The translations under genes were made by a program, and so were the position numbers. The notes beneath the pieces were generated by a model. The model was not told where the DNA came from and searched no databases. It worked only from the letters and a program-made list of their open reading frames with translations. From an uncultured Ruminococcus sp. (GTDB lineage Bacteria > Bacillota > Clostridia > Oscillospirales > Acutalibacteraceae): a stretch of DNA of 6,763 nucleotides. The stretch lies in assembly GCA_902762335.1 (NCBI GenBank), contig CACWNZ010000177.1, positions 1 through 6,763 on the forward strand. Direction: 5' to 3'. Shown here in pieces: positions 1 through 6,131 of the stretch. The stretch's first letter is position 1, and each line of letters begins with the position of its first letter.

Positions 1-410
1 TGTTCCTTCTTTCTGCTGTTTCTCACACCGTATACTACCTCGCAGCCCTCGCAGTATTTGTCTATGAACTGATCTATTACCTCTATGTCGTCCTGAAGGT
101 CGGCGTCAAGCGAGATAACGCAGTCGCAGCCGTGCTTTTTCGCCGTCATCAGTCCGCTGAGAAGGGCGTTCTGATGTCCCCTGTTGCGCGAGAGCTTTAC
201 TCCGCCCACGTACTTGCTCTCCCTGCTCTTTTCCGAGATGATCTCCCAGGTCTTGTCCTTGCTGCCGTCATCTACAAAGAGCATTCTGCTGTCTTTATCT
301 GCCTTGCCGCATTTTATAAGAGCATCAAGCTTTTCGCTGAGACGCTTTATGGTTTCATTCAGGACTTCTTCCTCATTATAACAAGGAACAACAAAATATA
401 CCTTTGGCAT
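1..410 (-). CDS. Family 2 glycosyltransferase, DPM1/GtrB-like (partial, C-terminus off the left edge)
   Basis: This is the N-terminal 136 residues of a GT-A fold glycosyltransferase; the reading frame runs off the left edge without a stop. Visible family marks are the opening beta strand with VVPCYNEEE (residues 7-15), the nucleotide-binding VDDGSKD (46-52), the SRNRGHQNAL segment (74-83), and the metal-binding DADLQDD (102-108), whose D102 and D104 form the DXD motif. YGVRNSRK near the edge matches the polyprenyl-phosphate glycosyltransferase type (dolichol-phosphate mannosyltransferase, GtrB, YkcC), which moves a sugar from UDP or GDP onto a lipid carrier at the inner membrane face. Whether C-terminal membrane helices follow cannot be seen. 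The ATG at 410 is chosen because AAGGAG (425-420) sits 9 bases upstream; an in-frame ATG at 440 lacks a ribosome site. It follows cdaR by 42 bases with no terminator seen, so it is probably the third gene of the cdaA operon. The exact donor and acceptor are unknown. Confidence 0.93.
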   Translation of the reverse strand, partial: MPKVYFVVPCYNEEEVLNETIKRLSEKLDALIKCGKADKDSRMLFVDDGSKDKTWEIISEKSRESKYVGGVKLSRNRGHQNALLSGLMTAKKHGCDCVISLDADLQDDIEVIDQFIDKYCEGCEVVYGVRNSRKKE

Positions 411-452
411 CGCCGTGTTCTCCTTAATCTTTTTATGCATTGGTAGTTTTTA

Positions 453-1748
453 TCACGCAGCCGGATTCTCACCCGCTGCCGTCTGTTTTGGCGAGAGCTT
501 TACGTTTACCGTATAGCTGCCCTCAAGCCAGCACTGCGCGAAGGGGTCTTTGAATTCAAGCGTTACGGGGCGCTCAACGTAGCCCTCGGTCACGGTAGAT
601 TTATCCGACATATCTATGACCGCCGTTACCGAAAGCGGCGAGAGAAGATTCACCCTTGAGGTGGGACCTATCACCTTTACGGTGAGGCTCTTGTTCGATA
701 CGACAGCGTTCTGCTCGGCGCCCTGATTCTTTATAACGAAATTCGATGAAGTAAGTGTCATGGTCTTTTCGGACATACCCGACATATCAAAGCTTACCTC
801 GGAGGTCTCTACCGAATTGATATTCCTGCAGCCCGAGGGTATCTCAAGGGTCACGGTAAAGCTGTTGTTCTCTTTAGTGAGCTGTGAAAAATCTATTGCA
901 GAGGTGCTCACAGACGTGACGTTCAGATTCTTGGGCACCGCAAGCTCTATTGTCGAAGGCTCTATCTTTATAAGATCGTTGTCGAAATCAAGCTTTTCGG
1001 GGATATTGTTTATCTTCGGGATTATCGGAACGTGCTTGACGTCAAGTATCGGCACGGTAGCATCTACCTCTGTTACGTCAGCGGTGATATATTTGCTGCT
1101 TATCTCATTGCCCTTCCCGTCATAGAAAACGAGCGGCACCTTGACAACAGTTGTCTGCGAGAGCGTTTCGGTAAAGGTATAAATAGCATCTACCTCGGCA
1201 ATGCTGTTTATCACCGACTCTGCCCCCGAGAGCTTCACGGTCGTCCTTGAAAGCAGGGTCTGCGAGGCATAGCATGAGGGATCGACGGAATTTACCGCCA
1301 CCTTGTCGGTTATCGGTATCATTCTTCCCTCGTCGTATCTGTCCACGAACACGTTTATGCTTGAGGGCGATACCGAAGATTCAAACGAATAGTCGGTCTT
1401 TACGCCGCTTTTGCGCGGCACAAGATCTATCGTGTAATCGCCCGGGGCATCTATGAAGCTCACGTCGGCGGCGGTGATGAATATATCGTCCTTAGTAACG
1501 TTGGTAACGACGAGCGCGTTGCCCGAGATCTTCACCTCTGCCTTTATGTCATCTGTGTTGAAATAGCGCATATCGTCGGTAAGCTCAGGCAGGTTTATCG
1601 GAATATCCGTTACCGTGAAGATAGACGACTCCTGCGTTGTCGAGGCAACGTATATCCATGAGATAAACGCAACGAGAATGGAGAAAAACATGACGAATTT
1701 GTCGTTGTAAAAAAGCTTGAAGCTTATCTTATTTTTTATCTTTTTCAT
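453..1748 (-). CDS. cdaR: YbbR-domain protein CdaR, partner of the diadenylate cyclase
   Basis: This 431-residue protein is a membrane-anchored, mainly extracellular regulator that in Bacillus and Listeria binds CdaA and modulates c-di-AMP synthesis. The sequence shows a short Lys-rich cytoplasmic start (residues 2-18), one membrane helix (about 19-37, ending WIYV) and then a long beta-rich region without further helices. By spacing I see four YbbR-like repeats, roughly residues 43-150, 153-245, 253-340 and 346-423. Each has alternating hydrophobic strands and V-x-V or V-x-L-x-G patterns such as VKLSGAESVI and VKVIGPTSRV. Four repeats and about 430 residues fit the usual family size. The ATG at 1748 is preceded by a GGAAGGAAAG ribosome site and lies 20 bases inside the end of cdaA, which indicates translational coupling. 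Identification rests on both sequence pattern and the adjacent cdaA. The gene after it is a glycosyltransferase rather than glmM. Confidence 0.93.
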   Translation of the reverse strand: MKKIKNKISFKLFYNDKFVMFFSILVAFISWIYVASTTQESSIFTVTDIPINLPELTDDMRYFNTDDIKAEVKISGNALVVTNVTKDDIFITAADVSFIDAPGDYTIDLVPRKSGVKTDYSFESSVSPSSINVFVDRYDEGRMIPITDKVAVNSVDPSCYASQTLLSRTTVKLSGAESVINSIAEVDAIYTFTETLSQTTVVKVPLVFYDGKGNEISSKYITADVTEVDATVPILDVKHVPIIPKINNIPEKLDFDNDLIKIEPSTIELAVPKNLNVTSVSTSAIDFSQLTKENNSFTVTLEIPSGCRNINSVETSEVSFDMSGMSEKTMTLTSSNFVIKNQGAEQNAVVSNKSLTVKVIGPTSRVNLLSPLSVTAVIDMSDKSTVTEGYVERPVTLEFKDPFAQCWLEGSYTVNVKLSPKQTAAGENPAA

Positions 1749-2631
1749 CTTTGCTTTCCTTCCTGCCGCCGGGTATTATCGGAGTCCTGTCGGACTTTTC
1801 CTCCTGCTGAGGAACTATCATTTCCTCAAGCGCGACGTTCAGCGTCTCACGGGTATAGTCACGGGTAAGAACGCCGTTTACGGCTACGGATATATTGCCC
1901 GTCTCCTCGGAAACGACCACGACTACCGCGTCGCTCATCTCGCTTATACCTATAGCCGCCCTGTGGCGCGTGCCGAGCTCGGAGCTGACAAGGCTGTTGT
2001 TGGGGGTAAGCGGAAGAATGCAGCCTGCGGCGTAAAGCTTGCCGTCGCGCACTATCATTGCGCCGTCATGCAGCGGAGCCTTATTGAAGAATATGTTGCC
2101 TATCATAGATACCGACGGCTCGGCATCTATAACGGTACCCGTATTTATTATATCTCCAAGCCTTGTCTGTCTTTCAAATACTATAAGCGCGCCCGTTTTG
2201 GAGCGCTGAAAATTGTTTGCCGCCTCGGATATGCAGTTGATAGCAGATTTTACCTGCTTTATCTTTTCCTCCTCCACGGTCTTTCCGCCCGATATGGAGT
2301 TCCAATACTTTGCTATCTTGCTTCTGCCGATATGCTCAAGCGCGCTTCGCAACTCGGGCTGAAAAACTATGAGCACCGCAAGCACCGAGAATTGGAAGAA
2401 GGACGAGAAAAGGGCGTTGAGCATCTTAAGACTGAATATGCCCGATATGAAAAACGCCACGAGAAGTATAAGTATGCCCTTTACGAGCTGCTCGGCTCTC
2501 GTCTCACGGACTATCTTTATGAGATTGTAGATTATGAACGATACCACCATTATATCGAGAACGTCAGTCGCCTTGAAGGTCATCATCAAGGAGATGAAGC
2601 TGTTAAAGGTATTAGTTATCGATTCCCACAA
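1729..2631 (-). CDS. cdaA: Membrane-bound diadenylate cyclase CdaA (DacA)
   Basis: This enzyme condenses two ATP into cyclic di-AMP, the second messenger that controls potassium, osmolyte and cell-wall balance in Firmicutes. Numbered from the chosen start (300 residues), there are three membrane helices at about 23-41, 50-67 and 72-90, followed by the conserved FQPELRSALEHIGR (90-103) and a linker helix. The DAC (DisA_N) catalytic domain spans about 120-273. It carries the DGA motif (D189-A191), the RHR motif (R222-R224) and the SEETG segment (241-245). The C-terminal tail is Lys/Glu-rich. The start is a TTG at 2631, because AAGGGGGAG (2645-2637) precedes it and family members begin just before the first helix. 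The frame stays open upstream to another TTG at 2727, but that codon overlaps the predicted -10 box and lacks a ribosome site. It has its own promoter and overlaps cdaR by 20 bases, forming a cdaA-cdaR operon. All catalytic motifs look intact. Confidence 0.96.
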   Translation of the reverse strand: MWESITNTFNSFISLMMTFKATDVLDIMVVSFIIYNLIKIVRETRAEQLVKGILILLVAFFISGIFSLKMLNALFSSFFQFSVLAVLIVFQPELRSALEHIGRSKIAKYWNSISGGKTVEEEKIKQVKSAINCISEAANNFQRSKTGALIVFERQTRLGDIINTGTVIDAEPSVSMIGNIFFNKAPLHDGAMIVRDGKLYAAGCILPLTPNNSLVSSELGTRHRAAIGISEMSDAVVVVVSEETGNISVAVNGVLTRDYTRETLNVALEEMIVPQQEEKSDRTPIIPGGRKESKDEKDKK

Positions 2632-2720
2632 ATTGACTCCCCCTTTATCGTCGTCTTTACGGGCAAAGCGCCCTGTATATCCACGCCCCCTCGTACCATT
2701 AAGGCGCGGGGACGTATTAT
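2632..2720 (-). other. Structured 5' leader of cdaA with two potential hairpins
   Basis: The predicted transcript start near 2720 leaves a leader of about 88 bases before the TTG start. It can form a first stem between 2715-2708 (ACGUCCCC) and 2690-2683 (GGGGGCGU), eight pairs including one G-U. A second, smaller stem pairs GGGC (2673-2670) with GCCC (2664-2661), extended by two further pairs across a bulged A. The ribosome site at 2645-2637 lies after both stems. No U-run follows either stem, so this is not an obvious attenuator. It does not resemble a known riboswitch class that I can name, including ydaO (c-di-AMP), which is longer. Confidence 0.35.
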
Positions 2721-2731
2721 TCCGCAATTAT

Positions 2732-2759
2732 ATTTTATCACAGATAGAAATTTATTCAA
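2732..2759 (-). promoter_or_regulatory. Predicted sigma-A promoter of the cdaA-cdaR operon
   Basis: On the minus strand a -35 box TTGAAT (2759-2754) is separated by 16 bases from TAAAAT (2737-2732), which has an extended TG just upstream (TGA before the box). A perfect TATAAT overlaps it at 2732-2727, but its spacing to the -35 box is 21. The expected start of transcription is about 2720-2725. This is inside the longer open frame of cdaA and so supports the internal TTG start at 2631. Confidence 0.65.
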
Positions 2760-2780
2760 CAGTTTTTTTATAATTTCAAC

Positions 2781-2829
2781 AAAAACCTGCACAGGAAAAG
2801 CACGGCAGCCGCAGGGGTACGCCGTGCTT
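2781..2829 (-). terminator. Probable rho-independent terminator after the fusion desulfurase gene
   Basis: Eleven bases after the stop codon at 2842-2840, AAGCACGGC and its complement GCCGTGCTT form a perfect 9-pair stem (2829-2821 with 2806-2798, loop of 14). On the minus strand the stem runs into TTTTCC, and a second T-run (TTTTTG) lies about 12 bases further on. The T-run next to the stem is short, so termination may be incomplete. It separates this gene from the cdaA promoter. Confidence 0.6.
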
Positions 2830-2839
2830 CTGATTCTTC

Positions 2840-4150
2840 TCATGACGAGGCTGTTCTTTTTATCGCATAAAGAGCCGTGTCTATATCCTTTGCCGTGGTA
2901 AATACCGACGGAGAAATTCGCACCGCGCCTTTCTCCTGTGTTCCGAAGGCTCTGTGCGCCGCCGGACTGCAGTGCAGACCCGCGCGCACGGCGATACCGT
3001 ATCTGCCGAGCTGTCCCGCCGCCGTTTCGCTGTCGATATTCGTGAAATTGAACGATAATATCGGCACAAAATGCCGAGGCTCGGGCTCGGGCAGATAAAG
3101 CTCTATGCCCTTTAGAGCTCTCAGTCCCCTGTAAAGGCGCCTTATAAGCATGAACTCGTGCGCGGCGATCCTTTCTATGCCCTTATCCCGCACAAAATCC
3201 ATGCCGGCTCTCAGTCCCGCAATGCCCGATACGTCCGGAGTACCGCTCTCGAGTCGGTCGGGCAGCTCTGCGGGCTGCATGAACGAAAGCGAATAGCTGC
3301 CCGTGCCGCCCTCTGTCAGCGGCTCGGGTATGCGGTCGCTCCCGACTATCAGCATTCCCGCCGACATAGGACCGTACAGTCCCTTATGCCCCGCAACGCA
3401 AAGATAATCTATGCCGCTGTCCTTTATATCTATAGGCACCACGCCTGCGCTCTGCGCTGCATCTACGGCTATCAGCAGACCGTACTCATGCGCAAGAGCG
3501 GCAAGCCTTTCTACGGGCAGCCTTATGCCCCATACGTTAGATGCCTGAGCGCAGACGATGAGTCTGGTCTTTATGGTTATCGCCTGACGAAAGGAATCCA
3601 CCGTTCTGTCGTTATCGGCGGGGTATACCTTTACTGCCGTGCAGCTCACCCCCCGCGCCTTCATGCTCTCTATAGGTCGCATGACCGCATTGTGCTCAAG
3701 CTCAGACACGATAACGTGGTCACCGCTTTTAAGCAGTCCCTTTATCACCGTATTGAGCGCCGCCGTGCAGTTATGCGTAAATACCACGCTGTTTTCGGAA
3801 GGAGCGTTGAAAAGCTCCACCGCAGCCTGTCTTGCCCTGAATATCTCACCCGCGGCTCTTAAGGATGGCTCGTGACCGCTCCTGCCCGGGTTTGCGCTCG
3901 TTCTCACGGCAAGGGCGCAGGCCTCGCGCGCCGCAAACGGCTTTGGAAAGGTCACCCTTAGTCCGTTCTGTCTCAGCAGCTCCTCGGCTTTTGCCGTATT
4001 GCCCCTGACGTAAAGACCGTAGCCGCAGCCCTGCCGCATTCGGCTTTTAGGCACCCGCTCTATTTCGCAGGGTATCCCGTTTCTTCTCAGCAATTCTCTG
4101 CCTCTCATCGCGTTTGTTATTGATGACATGATAATAAGAGGCTTTTCCAT
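2840..4150 (-). CDS. DUF3343 (putative Se/S carrier-like) domain fused to a class V aminotransferase / cysteine desulfurase
   Basis: This is a 436-residue two-domain protein. Residues about 4-66 match the DUF3343 pattern (putative Se/S carrier-like, PF11823), with the conserved cysteine at C42 in RQGCGYGLYV. Residues 67-436 are a PLP-dependent fold type I enzyme of the cysteine desulfurase type, closest by motif to the clostridial/EF2568 group (TIGR01977). It shows TFPKP (67-71), ANPGRSGH (86-93), H153 in SELEHN, N205, D230 and Q233 in AVDAAQSAG, the PLP lysine K256 in GHK, the persulfide-type cysteine C394 in RAGLHCSP, and R411 in GAVRISP. Such enzymes release sulfur or selenium from cysteine or selenocysteine as an enzyme-bound persulfide. 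The usual LDNAA stretch just before TTFPKP is missing, and the carrier domain takes its place. The ATG at 4150 follows GAGGTGAT closely; a GTG three codons upstream overlaps that ribosome site. Substrate (S or Se) and acceptor are not shown by the sequence. Confidence 0.9.
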   Translation of the reverse strand: MEKPLIIMSSITNAMRGRELLRRNGIPCEIERVPKSRMRQGCGYGLYVRGNTAKAEELLRQNGLRVTFPKPFAAREACALAVRTSANPGRSGHEPSLRAAGEIFRARQAAVELFNAPSENSVVFTHNCTAALNTVIKGLLKSGDHVIVSELEHNAVMRPIESMKARGVSCTAVKVYPADNDRTVDSFRQAITIKTRLIVCAQASNVWGIRLPVERLAALAHEYGLLIAVDAAQSAGVVPIDIKDSGIDYLCVAGHKGLYGPMSAGMLIVGSDRIPEPLTEGGTGSYSLSFMQPAELPDRLESGTPDVSGIAGLRAGMDFVRDKGIERIAAHEFMLIRRLYRGLRALKGIELYLPEPEPRHFVPILSFNFTNIDSETAAGQLGRYGIAVRAGLHCSPAAHRAFGTQEKGAVRISPSVFTTAKDIDTALYAIKRTASS

Positions 4151-4162
4151 GTTTATCACCTC

Positions 4163-4180
4163 ACTGTTCCCGATAACAGT
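4163..4180 (-). other. Small hairpin next to the ribosome site of the fusion gene
   Basis: ACTGTT (4180-4175) and AACAGT (4168-4163) form a perfect 6-pair stem with a 6-base loop. It lies directly against the GAGGTGAT ribosome site of the gene starting at 4150. It could affect translation initiation or be chance; nothing else supports a role. Confidence 0.25.
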
Positions 4181-4208
4181 TTATGACGGAAAAGCCCCTT
4201 ATGTGAAG

Positions 4209-4240
4209 CGCCCGTCCGCGCATAAACACACGGACGGGCG
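4209..4240 (-). terminator. Strong GC hairpin after the phosphohexomutase gene (terminator or mRNA 3' structure)
   Basis: A perfect 10-pair inverted repeat, CGCCCGTCCG (4209-4218) with CGGACGGGCG (4231-4240) and a 12-base loop, starts 20 bases after the mutase stop codon. On the minus strand it is followed by CTTCACATAAGG, not a T-run, so it does not meet the usual rho-independent form. It may be a weak terminator, a processing or stabilising stem, or an attenuator. No convincing promoter was found between it and the next gene at 4150, so some read-through is likely. Confidence 0.45.
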
Positions 4241-4259
4241 ATAATTATTTGAAATTTTA

Positions 4260-5978
4260 TCAGATACCCATGCAGCTCTTTATCGAGGCGTACAGTCCGT
4301 CGGCGATCTCTCCCGCCTTCTCCTGTGTCTTGCCTACTCCCGTGAGATATACCTTTATCTTGGGCTCCGTGCCGGAGGGTCTTACTATAACGCAGTTGCC
4401 GCCCTCAAGCGAATACGCAAGCACGTTCGACTTGGGCAGGTCTATCGTCTCGGTTTCCCCGCTTACGAGATCCTTTTTGTATGACTCAAGATAATCCGCG
4501 ATCTCAGTCACCTTAAAGCCGCTTATCTCCACGGGAGCGTTGCTGCGGAGAGAGGACATGATACTTGCCATCTTCTCCATGCCTGCGGCTCCGTCAAATT
4601 CAAAGCTCTTCGTTCTGTTGAGATAGTGACCGAACTCCTCGTAGATCGAGGTCATCACTTCGTCAAGGCTCTTGCCGTTCCTGCGGTAATAGGCAGCCAT
4701 CTCGCAGATGAGCATAGACGCAACTACGGCGTCCTTATCCCTGACGTACGTACCGGCAAGATAGCCGTAGCTCTCTTCAAAGCCGAAAACGTATCTGTTT
4801 TCTTCGTTTTTCTTCTCAAGAAGAAGTATCTGCTCGCCTATATACTTGAAGCCGGTGAGCACTACCCTGAGCTCGCAGCCGTACTTCTCGCTGATCCTGT
4901 CTACGAGCTTGCTCGTTACTACGGTCTTGACCGCAACGGGCTCTGCAGGCAGAGTACCGTTCTGCTTGCGGCAGGAAAGAACGTAATTGAGCAGCATTAT
5001 ACCCGTCTCGTTGCCCGTCATCAGTCTGTAGCCGTCCTTCGTCTTTACGGCTATGCCTACACGGTCGCTGTCGGGGTCTGTAGCAAGAAGCAGGTCGGCG
5101 CCCGTCTTTTTGCAAAGCTCAAGACCAAGCCCGAGAGCCTCGTGCTCCTCGGGATTGGGATAGGGACAGGTCGTAAAGTTCCCGTCGGGCTTTTCCTGCT
5201 CGGGAACTATCGTAACGTCCTCGACGCCTATCCTGCGGAGTATTTTCCTGACGAGCTTATTGCCCGCGCCGTTGAGAGGCGTATAGACCACCTTAAGATC
5301 CGAGCCCCTGCAAACGTCCGCATTGACGGTCTGCTCCTGCACCCTGTCAAGATATTTTTCGTAAAGATCGTCGCCGATCCACTCGATAAGACCGCTTCTG
5401 ACACCCTCTTCAAAATCTATCAGCTTTATGCTGTCTCCGAAGTAGTCTACACTTTTGATCTCTTCAAATACGGCGTCCGCATATACGTCCGTCATCTGAC
5501 AGCCGTCGGCGCCGTAGCACTTGTAGCCGTTGTACTGCGCACGGTTATGGCTTGCGGTTATCATTATGCCTGCGCTCGTGTGCAGCTCCCTTACCGCAAA
5601 GGAAACGACCGGTGTCGGCTGAAGTTCCTTTGAGATATAGACCTTTATACCGTTTGCAGCAAGCACACGGGCAGCCTCTCTTGCGAAAAGGTCAGCCTTG
5701 ATCCTCGAATCGTGTGATATTGCCACAGAAGGATCGGTACACCTGCAGTTGATGATGTTGGCAAGCCCCTGAGTAGCCCTTCTTACCGTATAGATATTCA
5801 TACGGTTAGTTCCCGCGCCGATAATGCCCCGGAGTCCTGCCGTGCCGAAGCTGATCTCGCGGTAGAATCTTTCATAGATACCGTCCTCATCGTTCACCAG
5901 CCCGCCGAGCTCGTCGACGAGGTCCTTATCGTCCGTCGCATTCCTGAGCCACTGCTCATATTTTTCCTTTATCTCCAT
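4260..5978 (-). CDS. pgcA: Phosphoglucomutase/phosphomannomutase, PgcA (YhxB)/PGM2 type
   Basis: This 572-residue alpha-D-phosphohexomutase interconverts hexose 6- and 1-phosphates, most likely glucose, feeding UDP-glucose, glycogen and cell-envelope sugar synthesis in the cytosol. Four domains are recognisable: SFGTAGLRG (43-51) in domain 1; the phosphoserine loop TASHN with catalytic S143; the Mg-binding loop DPDSDR (D301, D303, D305) in domain 2; the sugar-binding loop GFEESYGY (399-406) in domain 3; and the phosphate-binding RPSGTEPKIK (533-542) in domain 4. EESYGY and the length (about 570-580) point to the PgcA/PGM2 subfamily rather than GlmM or ManB (about 450). The residue after TASHN is Arg146 instead of the near-invariant Pro (codon CGT, one base from CCT). 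The ATG at 5978 has AGGGGGAT (5993-5986) seven bases upstream. It has its own promoter and appears to be a single gene, or the first of two with the fusion gene. Exact sugar preference is inferred. Confidence 0.94.
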   Translation of the reverse strand: MEIKEKYEQWLRNATDDKDLVDELGGLVNDEDGIYERFYREISFGTAGLRGIIGAGTNRMNIYTVRRATQGLANIINCRCTDPSVAISHDSRIKADLFAREAARVLAANGIKVYISKELQPTPVVSFAVRELHTSAGIMITASHNRAQYNGYKCYGADGCQMTDVYADAVFEEIKSVDYFGDSIKLIDFEEGVRSGLIEWIGDDLYEKYLDRVQEQTVNADVCRGSDLKVVYTPLNGAGNKLVRKILRRIGVEDVTIVPEQEKPDGNFTTCPYPNPEEHEALGLGLELCKKTGADLLLATDPDSDRVGIAVKTKDGYRLMTGNETGIMLLNYVLSCRKQNGTLPAEPVAVKTVVTSKLVDRISEKYGCELRVVLTGFKYIGEQILLLEKKNEENRYVFGFEESYGYLAGTYVRDKDAVVASMLICEMAAYYRRNGKSLDEVMTSIYEEFGHYLNRTKSFEFDGAAGMEKMASIMSSLRSNAPVEISGFKVTEIADYLESYKKDLVSGETETIDLPKSNVLAYSLEGGNCVIVRPSGTEPKIKVYLTGVGKTQEKAGEIADGLYASIKSCMGI

Positions 5979-6035
5979 AAAAATTATCCCCCTAACCGAA
6001 AACGACGTTTCCGCCGTATCCGCATTATTATAAAA

Positions 6036-6064
6036 ATAATATCATATTTTTCCTCACGTTTCAA
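6036..6064 (-). promoter_or_regulatory. Predicted sigma-A promoter of the phosphohexomutase gene
   Basis: TTGAAA (6064-6059) and TATTAT (6041-6036) are separated by exactly 17 bases, and TG precedes the -10 box by one base (extended -10). Both boxes are within one base of consensus. The predicted transcript start is near 6029, giving a leader of about 50 bases before the ATG at 5978. The -35 box overlaps one of three phased AACAGCA motifs. Confidence 0.75.
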
Positions 6065-6131
6065 CAGCAAACTTGATTTTTGCCCTTGTTTTTTGCTGTT
6101 TTTCTCAAACTCAAAAAAATAAATAACAGCA
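6063..6131. repeat. Three AACAGCA/TGCTGTT motifs at exact 31-base intervals, alternating in orientation
   Basis: AACAGCA occurs at 6063-6069, its complement TGCTGTT at 6094-6100, and AACAGCA again at 6125-6131. The starts are 31 bases apart each time, close to three helical turns. The first pair extends to a 9-base inverted repeat (6063-6071 with 6092-6100). The first copy overlaps the -35 box of the mutase promoter, so an operator array or looped repressor site is possible. An RNA hairpin is an alternative, but its loop would be 20 bases and it lies upstream of the predicted start. Confidence 0.45.

Noticed and set aside
411..440. Alternative start for the glycosyltransferase at ATG 440
   Set aside because: It is in frame but has no ribosome site; the ATG at 410 follows AAGGAG and matches the usual family N-terminus.
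2632..2720. c-di-AMP (ydaO-type) riboswitch ahead of cdaA
   Set aside because: The leader is too short and lacks a recognisable ydaO-like multi-stem layout; only two simple stems can be drawn.
1717..2901. Long open frame on the plus strand opposite cdaA
   Set aside because: It lies antisense to cdaA, whose catalytic motifs are clear; the product is Tyr/Arg-rich with no domain pattern, and no ribosome site precedes it. It is a codon-bias shadow.
3158..3862. Plus-strand open frame opposite the fusion desulfurase
   Set aside because: It is antisense to conserved desulfurase motifs and its His/Arg/Tyr-rich composition is typical of a shadow frame.
4180..4259. Separate promoter for the fusion gene
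   Set aside because: The best pair (TTCACA with TAAACT, 18 apart) is poor at both boxes and was not convincing.
4626..5633. Long open frame on the plus strand opposite the phosphohexomutase gene
   Set aside because: It is fully antisense to a gene with all family motifs; the product shows no recognisable motif, and it is explained by codon bias in the opposite strand.
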